DNA from: Colocasia esculenta
Lineage: Eukaryota > Streptophyta > Magnoliopsida > Alismatales > Araceae
Length of the DNA: 64,000 nt
Direction: 5' to 3'
NCBI GenBank assembly: GCA_014218235.1
Contig: CM024766.1
Span: 69,739,207-69,803,206, forward strand
The notes beneath the pieces are model-generated. The model was not told the origin of the DNA and ran no database searches. It worked only from the letters and a program-made list of their open reading frames with translations. The number at the start of each line of letters is the position of its first letter. The first letter of the stretch is position 1. This document shows, piece by piece, positions 11,771 to 20,728 of the stretch. The translations under genes and the position numbers were made by a program.

Positions 11771-12116
11771 ATATATTTTTTTAAATAAGCAAATAAAAAT
11801 GATTTGTCAACATTGCTACAATGTCAAACCTGCTACAATATTCATAAATTTAACAAATACTAACAATCAACATAAAATCATAAAATACAATAAATATAAA
11901 ATCATATAGAATAATGAATACAAAAATCAACATAGATCTGCTGGATCGTCTGTTGTCCCTGCCTCGTCATCGTCTGGAGCTGGATCCTATATTAAAAAAA
12001 ATTAAAATGAGAAACATTAATAATAAATAAAAGACATACAGTATTTTCAAAAATGAAATTTAAAACATGTGATTATTTCTCAAGCTTAATACAATATTAT
12101 TTTTAGATCCATCATT

Positions 12117-13440
12117 TTCTTGGGTGTTTTTAGATCCGTCCTTTGAATGCCCAACCCAATCCGAAGATCCAAATTGGATTCCGTCAGTTCCCACACGTCA
12201 CTTTAACCCACCCGGTCGTGTCGGAGAAAACGGCACGTCGATCGGATGCCTATTTGGGATTTTAGACCCCCAGGTTGCGTGTTTTAAAAATTTATATATG
12301 CTTGGCCGTGTTTTTAGATCCGTCCTTTGAATGCCCAACCCAATCCGGAGATCCAAATTAGATTTCGTCAGTTTCTACACGTCACTTTAACCAAACCGGT
12401 CGTGTCGGAGAAAACGGCACGTTGATCGGATCCCTATTTGGGATTTTGGACCCCTGGGTTGTGTGTTTTAACCATTTATATATACTTGCCCGTTTTTAGA
12501 TCCGTCCTTTGAATGCCCAACCCAATCCGGAGATCCAAATTTGATTCCTTCAGTTTCTGCACGTCACTTTAACCCACCCGGTCGTGTCGGAGAAAACGGC
12601 ACGTCGATCGGATCCCTATTTGGGATTTTGGACCCCGGGTTGTGTGTTTTAACCTTTTATATATACTTGCCTGTTTTTAGATCCGTCCTTTGAATGCCCA
12701 ACCCAATCCAAGGATCCAAATTGGATTCCGTCAGTTTCTACACGTCACTTTAACCCACCAGGTCGTGTCGGAGAAAACGGCACGTCGATCGGATCCCTAT
12801 TTGGGATTTTGGACCCCCGGGTTGCATGTTTTAACCATTTATATCTGTTTGACCGTGTTTTTAGATCCGTCCTTTGAATGCCCAACCCAATCCGGAGATC
12901 CAAATTAGATTCCGTTAGTTTCTACACGTCACTTTAACCCACCCGGTCGTGTCGGAGAAAACGGCACGTCGATCGGATCCCTATTTGGGATTTTGGACCC
13001 CTGGGTTGTGTGTTTTAACCTTTTATATATACTTGCCCGTTTTTAGATCCGTCCTTTGAATGGCCAACCCAATCCAGAGATCCAAATTAGATTCCGTCAG
13101 TTTCTACACGTCACTTTAACCCACCCAGTCGTGTCGGAGAAAACGGCACGTCGATCGGATCCCTATTTGGGATTTTGGACCCCGGGTTGTGTGTTTTAAC
13201 CTTTTATATATACTTGCCCGTTTTTAGATCCGTCCTTTGAATGCCCAACCCAATCCGGAGATCCAAATTGGATTCCGTCAGTTTCTACACGTCACTTTAA
13301 CACACCCGGTCGTGTCGGAGATAACGGCATGCCGATCCGATCCCTATTTGGGATTTTGGACCCCCGAGTTGTGTGTTTTGACCCTTTATATGTAATTTGT
13401 TGTTTTTTAGATCCGTCAATTGAACGCCCGTCCCAATCCT
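12117..13440. repeat. 182-bp tandem array inside the last intron of the TNPA-like gene
   Basis: Seven full copies and a partial one, each beginning near GTTTTTAGATCCGTCC (starts about 12124, 12308, 12491, 12671, 12855, 13038, 13219, 13403). Each has a fixed GTCGGAGAAAACGGCACG block. The array fills most of the intron 13469-11987. Spacing is 180-184 bp, close to a nucleosome repeat. Confidence 0.92.
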
Positions 13441-14952
13441 AAGTATATGAAATTAATACTAATACTGACCTGAGTTGCTGGCTGTGTGGGGCGTACTCCC
13501 TGCATTATTGAGATGAACTGCTGAACCATATCGCTGAACTGCGTCTGTAGCTGTACCCGCTGCGTCTCTATCTCTACCCGTTGCGCCTGTAGCTCTACCC
13601 GCTGCGTCTGTAGCTCTGCACGTAGCTCCTCCTGAATGATGCCTCTAATGTCCTCTACACCACTGACGGGCGGCACAGAAGATGAACTCGCGTGTGCCGG
13701 GGGAGCGATCAAACTGGCATATGAGGACAACATTTGATGAGTATCCAGGCTGTCCCCAAAGCCGTACACTCGACCCTTCCTCGGCACTCCCGCTGCCTCG
13801 ACCCAAGCATCCGCATCCAAATCTGGCTAGGGAGTGCCCTCTGTGTAGCGCTCTGCCATCGTCCTGTCGTACGTCTCCTGTAAAATAATTTAAAATTAAA
13901 TTATTGAAAACAAATTACTTTAATATCATAATTGAATTCATAATTTAAAGCTTGACTTACAGCAATCGTGCGGGTACTCTCGGTAACATAGTCATCCGTC
14001 CCCTTCCGCTTATGAGTCCGGTCAAATAACTCGCGGAAAGTAGGGGCACGCTCCAGGTCGTGATGCTTAAAATTCAACAAAATTAGTTAGTTTCACAATA
14101 ATAATCCATATGTATATATGAATCGAACAATAAAATACTTACCAATTTTTGACTGTGGGTCGCATAAGATACGGATCCACTAGTATGCACATTCTTCTCC
14201 GGTTGAGTTGCTCTGTTCCGTATTGCCGCCTGTGACCGCTGCTGCCATGGTCCAGCAGCCCAACGCTCGCAAAGGGACTCCCAATAGTCCCTCCGCAGCC
14301 AAATAGGGTCGTAATCCACCCAAGCCATAGGATCCCGGTTGCCTGTGGTCTTCATTGCCTTGTCCCGTACCTCCCACATCGACTTTCTTAAATTAGTCTG
14401 GGCCGTAATCTCCCAGACGGCTCGAGCTCGAGGGAGATCCTCGGGTCTCGTGAACGCGAACCTCCGCTGTAAAGAAATAAAATTAAACAATGTTTTGTAA
14501 TAAACCCAAATTAATAATAATTGAATAAATGACTTCAACTCTTCTAGAAAATAAAAATACCGTAAACATGTCAAATAATAAATCCCGGACTGGCACCGGG
14601 AAGTCTCTCCATGCATCCACTGGTCCTGGAATATGTGCGTGGACCAGCGTCGTAATATAGAGGGAAGCAAGACTGGGATCTATCTTCCCCCTGCAATTCC
14701 ACATTAATTTTCTACATGAAATGTATATCCTAAATAACAAATACAGTAACACTGAGATGATGAACTTTACCTTGAGATTCCGCATGGTTGTCGTCTTGGT
14801 AGCTGAGGCCCCTCCTCAGCTGCTGGATGCTGGCTCTCCACCTCTGTTGAAAACAATTTAGTACACTTTTATTGTATAAATTGCAAGAGACCAAACATAC
14901 TAATCTATTGAAACATACAATGTAGAAAATTAACAACAATGTAGAAAATTAC

Positions 14953-15422
14953 CTGTCGCTGGGACGACGAGCGTGGACGGGGAGGCAGTCCCTGCAAAAT
15001 TTCATACACATTAGAAATTATGAATTTCAAATAAACAACAATGTAGAAAATTACATGTCGCTGGGAAGACGGGAGTGGACGGGGAGGCAGTCCCTGCAAA
15101 ATTTCATACACATTAGAAATTATGAATTTCAAATAAACAACAATATAGAAATTTACCTGTCGCTGGGAAGACGGGCGTGGACGGGGAGGCAGTCCCTGCA
15201 AAATTTCATACACATTAGATTATGAATTTCAAATAAACAACAATATAGAAATTTACCTGTCACTAGGAAGACGGGCGTGGACGGGGAGGCAGTCCCTGTA
15301 AAATTGTATGTACGTTAGTTCTCGTGAAATCAATATAAACAATAATACCCATATGGTTTTTTGTGTACATATGCATATACCTGTCGCGGACCTAGAGGCA
15401 GACGTGGACGGGGAGGCAGTCC
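14953..15422 (-). repeat. Tandem duplication of microexon units (period about 102 bp)
   Basis: Five exon-intron units. Each exon is 39 nt (first one 42), begins GGACTGCCTCCCCGTCCACG and ends CGACAG before GTA. Donor-side borders are at 14953, 15055, 15157, 15257 and 15381. Lengths are multiples of three in phase 1, so any subset can be spliced without losing the frame. Confidence 0.85.
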
Positions 15423-15578
15423 CTGTTTTCTTGTATGTACGTTAGTTCTCATGCATTTAATATGAACAATAAATTCTAGAATATTGTGTTTACACATACG
15501 TATACCTGTCGTGGACGGGGTCGCGGACCCTCTGCCAACGGACGTGGCAACCGTCCGACTGCGTCCTCCACGTACCAT

Positions 15579-16270
15579 ATCTCTATTGATACAAATAAAG
15601 ATATAGCAAGTCATCAGCACTCAATTTGAAGTAGCAATTTATTATGAACATGTAATTAACAACAACACCAATTTCTTACAAAATATGCAATATATTATCT
15701 ATATTCATCATCAGATGCTGAAGACATGTTTAATTCAGCATCATCTTCATCATCATCCTGGAATTCATGCAGGTAACCTCTCTGATTGAGGAAGCATGCT
15801 CTTGACCAGTAAGAGAAGCCGGTCAAAACAACTCTCGCTCATATGAAATTAAATCATAATATGGTAAATATGAAAAAATCTCTCAAATGGCTACAAATAA
15901 ACATACGAATGTTGAATGATTAACTTGCAGTGTGAAATTTGTGAAAGTAAACAATATGTTTAACAAAGAAAGTCATTGCATTGTTTATTTTCATGTCAAG
16001 CGTAAAAAAATAACAGCGAGCAAGATAAATAAAAAATAACTTAATTTACCAAAAGCTTTGAATATAAGCAATTAGGAGAAGGAACTTGTAGGGGAAGGGG
16101 GGCGCCAGGATGGGGAGGGGGTGCTGGGACAGGGAGGGGGAGGGAGGGCATTTGTACTCGACGAATTGTACTCGACGAATTTTCATATTTTAAAACACTT
16201 CAATAATAGATTCATTGCTTACATTCTCAAACAAATATTTCTCAAGTAGTCAAATCAAGTTCATCAACAG
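15579..16270 (-). pseudogene. CACTA-2 transposase (TNP2) scrap fused to its C-terminal tail
   Basis: Minus strand, about 15850-15695: the frame reads FDRLLLLVKSMLPQSERLPA, which matches the TNP2 relic of CACTA-3 near 51085-51145. It then jumps to an acidic tail ending SSASDDEYR and TAA at 15695-15697. Nearly the whole transposase is missing between the two, so this is an internal-deletion derivative. 15850-16070 is AT-rich without features. 16080-16145 is a short G-rich tract. Confidence 0.7.
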
Positions 16271-16730
16271 AAGTAGATTCTTGATGACTTGGGAGTGGAG
16301 TTCTACAACTACTAGAACTTCCTGCAGTGCTTTGTCCCAGTGGCGGATCCTGAAACTTAGTCCAGTGGGGTCACTTGGACCAATTTTTAAGATTTCTTGA
16401 TAATTTATTATATTTTATTAAAAAATTAAAAAAATATTTCAATCATACACAAATATGCTCTTTCACTTCATCTTGCAAATTTGGATGATAATCTGATATC
16501 TTTTTCAACAAATATGCTCTTCTCACTTCATCTTGCATATTTGGATGATAATCTGATATCTTTTCCTTAATCCTGGATCTGATTCTAAAGAAGTCAAGTC
16601 CAAATGTTCCTCTAATTGTGCTACATTTTGTTGTTGCACTTCATTAGTGGAAGAAGATCCTTGCAATGGAATTCTAGAACTACTAGAACTTGATGCATTA
16701 CCTTGTCCTTCACTTAATTTCACCAAATAA
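16271..16730 (-). pseudogene. Captured fragment of a TTF/ZMYM1-like hAT-type protein, duplicated
   Basis: Minus strand 16726-16523 reads LSEGQGNASSSSSSRIPLQ, then EEHLDLTSLESDPG. After a one-base shift it reads SDYHPNMQDEVRRAYL, the N-terminal signature of plant TTF-type zinc-finger (ZMYM1-like) hAT proteins. A 66-bp tandem duplication repeats SDYHPN-QDEV at 16445-16566. A second divergent copy of the Ser-rich start lies at 16275-16375. Frameshifted and truncated, so non-functional. Confidence 0.65.
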
Positions 16731-16732
16731 TG

Positions 16733-16733
16733 C

Positions 16734-16766
<33 letters not shown>

Positions 16767-16995
16767 GAAAAGGGGGTGGGTGTTTCGGCGGAGGAAGTAA
16801 AGGTATTTTACCGACGGCATTTCCGACTACAAATATCCGTCGGAACTTCCGACGGATCGGAATATCCGTCGGAATTACTACCGACAGATATCCGACGGTA
16901 ATATGTCTGTCGGAAGATCCGTCGGTATTATCCTTACCGACGGATATTGCCGACGGAATTATTTCCATCGGAACTTCCGACTTATTGTTCGACGG
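16733..16995. repeat. Internal (GA)n plus CCGACGGA array in CACTA-2
   Basis: (GA)n at 16735-16770, then about 190 bp of CCGACGGA-type subterminal repeats at 16805-16995, not at a terminus. It duplicates the organisation of the true right end 1.5 kb away. Confidence 0.8.
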
Positions 16996-17650
16996 ACATT
17001 AGCACACTATTTCTTTAATCTTACATATATAACACATGTTTTTTTATTTCTTACTCATGCACACATGCTTATGACATGGACACATGCTAGAAACTTTTCA
17101 GAAGTTTATGTTACTATCTAACAGTAACTAAACATTGATTAAATGAGATTTACTAAACATGCTTATCATGATTATAAAAACTTCATAAATTCATAACTAT
17201 TAAAAATAGAAGTTAGAACATGCTAAGATTTTTATCTTAGGCTACTTACATGTGAAATAAACACATTTATAATTTTGTAGAATTTTTGAAGCATTATAAC
17301 TATCTTTTGAATTTAAATCAAATTTCAAGAGGATATTATGTAAATGCTTAAAAATTCTACAAAAGGGATAAAATGGGTTAAATAGTCTATAACAAGCTTA
17401 TGATACTCAAAATCCTAGATCAAAATATTCTAAACATAATTCATGGTATAACTACTTTACAAAAATTAAATTTAACATGCATATGGTTAATTCTCATATA
17501 AGAAAAAATATATAAATTCTATAATTATCAAGAAAATATTCGAGGCTCCATGATCCTCTCATAGTGCTCAACACACTGTGACAGAACCGTCAAAACCTAT
17601 AAATACGCACAAATCTCACAAAATTATTAAATACATTCTATCAGAAAATT
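16996..17650. other. AT-rich spacer in CACTA-2
   Basis: AT-rich sequence resembling the interior of the long LTRs in composition. A TGTGACAGAACCGTC word near 17577 looks like an LTR start, but no partner end was found. No coding sequence seen. Confidence 0.4.
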
Positions 17651-17652
17651 TA

Positions 17653-18300
17653 GAAAAATGAAGGGGGTGACTGGGGTGAGGAATGGAGGGGGAGGGGGGG
17701 GCGACAGGGTGGGGGGGGGAGGGGGGGGGGCGGGTGGGGGGGGGGGGTGGGAAGGGGAGGGGGGCATCCCGCAGGGGGGAGGGGGCCAGGTGGGAAGGGG
17801 AGGGGGGGCAGGTGGGGGGGTGGGAAGGGGAGGGGGGCATCCCACAGGGGGGAGGGGGCCAGGTGGGAAGGGGAGGGGGGCCGGGTGCAGGGGGGAGGGG
17901 GGCATCACGCAGGGGGGGAGGGGGGCCGGGTGGGAAGGGGGGGGGGGTGTGCAGGAAGGGGTGGGGGGGGGGGGGGAGGGGGGCCGGGTGAGGGGGGGGG
18001 GGGCATCCCGCAGGGGGGAGGGGGCCAGGTGGGAAGGGGAGGGGGCCGGGTGTAGGAGGGAGGGGGCAGGTGCAGGGGGGAGGGGGGCATCGCGCAGGGG
18101 GGAGGGGGGCCGGGGTGGGAAGGGGAGGGGGGTGTGTGCAGGCCGGGTGGGGGGGAGGCGAGGTGGGCCGGAGGAAGGTGGCGGGGCTGGGGAGAGAGGG
18201 GGAGGTGGAATTCACCGGGAGAGGGAGGGGCGCCGACGGCGAGCGGCGCAGGGGCGGCGGCGAAGGAGCAGCGGCGACCGGCGGCGAGAGAGAGAGAAGA

Positions 18301-18359
<59 letters not shown>

Positions 18360-18369
18360 AGAGAGGGAG

Positions 18370-18413
<44 letters not shown>

Positions 18414-18425
18414 CGGGAGAGGGAA
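17653..18425 (+). repeat. Long G-rich tract then (GA)n at the head of CACTA-2
   Basis: About 630 bp almost entirely of G runs with short A, C or T interruptions (GGGGGGAGGGGGGC, GGTGGGAAGGGGAGG), then (GA)n at 18284-18420. Strong G-quadruplex potential on the plus strand. Long ORFs on both strands here are artefacts of low complexity. Confidence 0.9.
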
Positions 18426-18454
18426 AGAGGGGGGTTTCGCGGGACAAGGTATAG

Positions 18455-18668
18455 GAGATTACCGACGGATATTCCGACGGCAAATGTCTGTCGGAATATC
18501 CGTCGGTATGCTTTCATTACTGACGGATATGTCTGACAGAAATATTGCCGTCGGAACGGCCGACGGATATTCCGACTGACATATTTCCGTCAGAATATCC
18601 GTCGGAATTACCGACGGAAATTAATCCATTGGAAATATCCATCGGTAATCCCTCTTTTTCTTGTAGTG
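18455..18668. repeat. CACTA-2 right subterminal array and terminus
   Basis: CCGACGGATATT and its inverse repeated about ten times, ending CTTTTTCTTGTAGTG at 18668. Confidence 0.88.
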
Positions 18669-18671
18669 TAT

Positions 18672-18790
18672 ATAGCCGCTGCCATATTAGTATTTAGCAG
18701 CGGCTAATAGAAGCCGCTACCATATAATTTTATGGCGGCAGCTAATAGCCGCTGCCATATGTATTAATTTTAACAAATTAAACTTTAAAA
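18672..18790. repeat. Internal GCCGCTGCCATAT array, copy 2 (target of CACTA-2)
   Basis: Continues the block begun at 11365 and parallels 8421-8560 motif by motif. CACTA-2 inserted inside it. Confidence 0.78.
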
Positions 18791-18879
18791 AAATATATGT
18801 TTACTATAGATATTAATATATTTATAATTTTTATATTTATAAATATGATAAATTAATGAGGAATCCTTATCAGATATTT

Positions 18880-19818
18880 TACTTATAGGTTTCGACAGGA
18901 GGTACCTGAAAACTAAGATGGAGGGAACTTTCTGTGATATAGTGGAAGAAATATTGCAAAATGATGATCATTAATCTAGAAGGCGAGCCTCGGTGATTTC
19001 TTGCATTACTACAAATTAAAGGTGATTTCTTGGACGAGTTACCAGCTGGTTATATTGATTTCACTGTGCTACTGAACCTTAGCTCCAAGCAGTTGGTAGT
19101 GCAGTGTACGTACTTGCATCCCTGCCTAACGGACTGTGTTGATTATGCTCTTGGAGACAGGCCGAAGTGCCAGCATGAAAGATCAAGAAATTGACGATCT
19201 TTTGGAATCCATAGACTTGCAACATGGAGTAAAGACAAAATTCATTCTGAACATTTTGTCAATGGAAGACACTGCCGGAAAGAAAGTGCTTGTGTTCAGC
19301 CCCAATACATTCTTCCACTCAGATTCTTGAAGAGGCTAATTCTCAAGATTAAGGGCTGGCGGTCAGGAAAGGAAACTTTTATGATTTCTGGTGATACTAG
19401 TACTGAACACAGTGAAAAAGCGATGGAACAATTCAACCAGCCATCTAATGCTAAGGTCCTCTTTGGTTCAATCAAGGCATGTGGAGAGGGCATCTCGCTT
19501 GTAGGAGCATCAAGAGTCATTATCTTAGATGTTCATCTGAATCCTTGTGTATCTCGCCAAGCCATTGGGCGAGCATTTAGACCAGGGCAGACCAAGAAAG
19601 TTTACACCTATAGGTTGGTTGCTGCTGATTCTCCTGAAGAGAGAGATCACCATACCTGCTTCAGAAAAGAGCTCATTTAAAAAATGTGGGTTGAATGGAG
19701 TGAGCATTCTGGGTGCAGAGATTTTGAGCTTGAGAGTGTTGACATTCAGGACAGCCAGGATATTTTCTTGGACCATTTACTTCCAGTTGAAGATATCAAA
19801 TCTCTATATAAGAGGTAG
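18880..19818 (+). pseudogene. CLSY1-like: CLASSY1-like SNF2 chromatin remodeler fragment (C-terminal helicase half) captured in CACTA-1
   Basis: Plus strand. From about 18885: KTKMEGTFCDIVEEIL, then LDELPAGYIDFTVLLNLSS (19040-19090), YLHPCL, DDLLESIDLQHGVKTKF and KKVLVFS. After a small frameshift near 19302 it continues FLKRLILKIKGW, SGDTSTEHSEKAMEQFN, then SNF2 helicase motif V (GEGISLVGASRVIILD) and motif VI (QAIGRAFRPGQ), and the CLSY-type tail WVEWSEHSGCRDFELESVDI ending LYKR and TAG at 19816-19818. A TAA interrupts at 19678-19680. CLASSY proteins recruit RNA polymerase IV for siRNA production in RNA-directed DNA methylation. The N-terminal half and the ATPase lobe are absent. It lies between a duplicated subterminal array and the CACTA-1 right end. 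Confidence 0.8.
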
Positions 19819-19859
19819 CAACAGTATCAATCTTGTTCATCCATAATCTTCTCAGGTTC

Positions 19860-20345
19860 TACATATTAGATTTATATGTATATATATATATATGTTCACT
19901 AAATTTGTGTATAATATATTTATATTTGAGAATATTACAAGTATATATATATAGAGAGAAAAGCTTATTGCACTTGTGCAAAGTGCACAAGTGCAATCCA
20001 CATGGGGTTTTTTTGGTGCCACATGGGTAAAAAGCACATGTGTATGGTGCCACATGGGCAAAATGTCCATGTGACACTTATGCACTTTGCACAAGTGCAC
20101 AAGTGCAATTCACATGGGTTTATTTTGGTGCCACATGGGCAAAAAGTACATGTGCATGGTGCCACATGGGCAAAATGCCCATGTGACACTTATGCACTTT
20201 GCACAAGTGCACAAGTGTAATCCACATGGGTTTATTTTGGTGCCACATGGGCAAAAAGTACATGTGCATGGTGCCACATGGGCAAAATGCTCATTTCAAA
20301 TATAAATAACATATGTATATATCAATCACTAAACGAAAATAACTT
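19860..20345. repeat. 112-bp tandem repeat of nested palindromes inserted in AT-rich DNA
   Basis: About 2.9 units of 112 bp (AAGTGCAAT at 19989, 20101 and AAGTGTAAT at 20213). Each unit contains GCACTTGTGCA or TGCACAAGTGC and CACATGGGCA-AAA-TGCCCATGTG inverted repeats. The flanking AT-rich sequence is continuous at 9150-9310, so the array interrupts a duplicated segment. Confidence 0.8.
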
Positions 20346-20429
20346 ATTATTTAAAAATGTATATGTTCTAGATATGTCTTATTAGAAGTTTTTTTATTTA
20401 AAAATGAAAAAAAATATAAATTTTTATAT

Positions 20430-20725
20430 TTGTCAGCGGCTACTTGCTGCTGACTAATACTTCTATGTTAGTAGTTTGTAGAATCGCAGACATAACATGC
20501 GTATATGTCCGCGGTTAAACAAAGTCGCGGCCTTAACTCAACATTTGTCTGTGGTCAAATTTTAGCCGCTGACGTATACTGCACTTTTATCAGCGCGTAC
20601 AGCTAACCGCGGACAAAACGTTTTTATGGCAGCGGTCTACAATAGCCGCTGCCTTATATCTCTTTGTCGTTCAATTGTCAGCCGTGGACATATATTCGTT
20701 GATAAATGTTGGTCCTCCTGTAGTG
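20430..20725. repeat. CACTA-1 right subterminal array and terminus
   Basis: GTCAGCGGC, CCGCGGTTA and GGCAGCGGTC motifs in both orientations, ending GTCCTCCTGTAGTG. Shares ACATTTRTCA with the left end just inside the terminal repeat. Confidence 0.8.
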
Positions 20726-20728
20726 TTG

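Larger units (their letters stand above)
11927..15578 (-). pseudogene. TNPA-like gene of CACTA-2 with twelve exons, five of them tandem microexons
   Basis: Minus-strand exons: 15578-15506, 15422-15381, 15295-15257, 15195-15157, 15093-15055, 14991-14953, 14843-14771, 14690-14561, 14466-14143, 14065-13961, 13877-13470 and 11986-11927. Lengths sum to 1,371 nt and join into one frame of 456 residues ending TGA at 11927. Start MVRGGRSRTVATS at 15578. The microexons add a Ser/Thr/Pro/Ala-rich linker (GTASPSTPVFPAT units). The core has GKIDPSLAS, RRFAFTRPEDLP, WEITAQTNLRKSMW and DYDPIWLRRDYW. The C-terminal part has repeated Gln/Arg coiled coil (RVELQAQRVEIETQR) and an acidic tail. An in-frame TAG lies at 13827-13829, and the donor of the 15093-15055 microexon is CAT|GT rather than CAG|GT. 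Expected role: binding CCGACGGA arrays. Confidence 0.8.
11389..18668 (-). mobile_element. CACTA-2: defective CACTA transposon nested in CACTA-1, 7.28 kb
   Basis: Left end CACTACAAGAAAATGCGC at 11389. The right end, read in reverse, is CACTACAAGAAAAAGAGG, a shared 13-bp terminal inverted repeat. The target duplication is TAT at 11386-11388 and 18669-18671. Removing the element rejoins GGCAGTGGC-TAT-ATAGCCGCTGCC, an uninterrupted subterminal array of a related CACTA. It carries a TNPA-like gene but only a scrap of TNP2, so it could move only with help in trans. Confidence 0.93.
792..20725 (-). mobile_element. CACTA-1: En/Spm-type DNA transposon, 19.9 kb, with nested CACTA-2
   Basis: Starts CACTACAAAAAG at 792 and ends CCTCCTGTAGTG at 20725. 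The terminal inverted repeat proper is short (CACTACA). It is flanked by a 3-bp duplication TTG (789-791 and 20726-20728), the target-site size expected for CACTA elements. The other LTR-C copy at 26160-26180 shows the empty site with a single TTG. Both transposon genes (TNPA-like 1517-3383, TNP2 3477-6770) read on the minus strand near the left end. The remaining ~14 kb holds captured sequences, duplicated end arrays and the nested CACTA-2. Confidence 0.93.

Noticed and set aside
12117..13440. Regular array considered as CRISPR
   Set aside because: Whole 182-bp units repeat with no unique spacers, in a plant transposon intron.
17616..18579. Overlapping long ORFs of 90-290 codons on both strands
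   Set aside because: Pure G-rich and GA-rich low complexity; the products are Gly/Arg or Pro/Leu/Ser strings with no domain.
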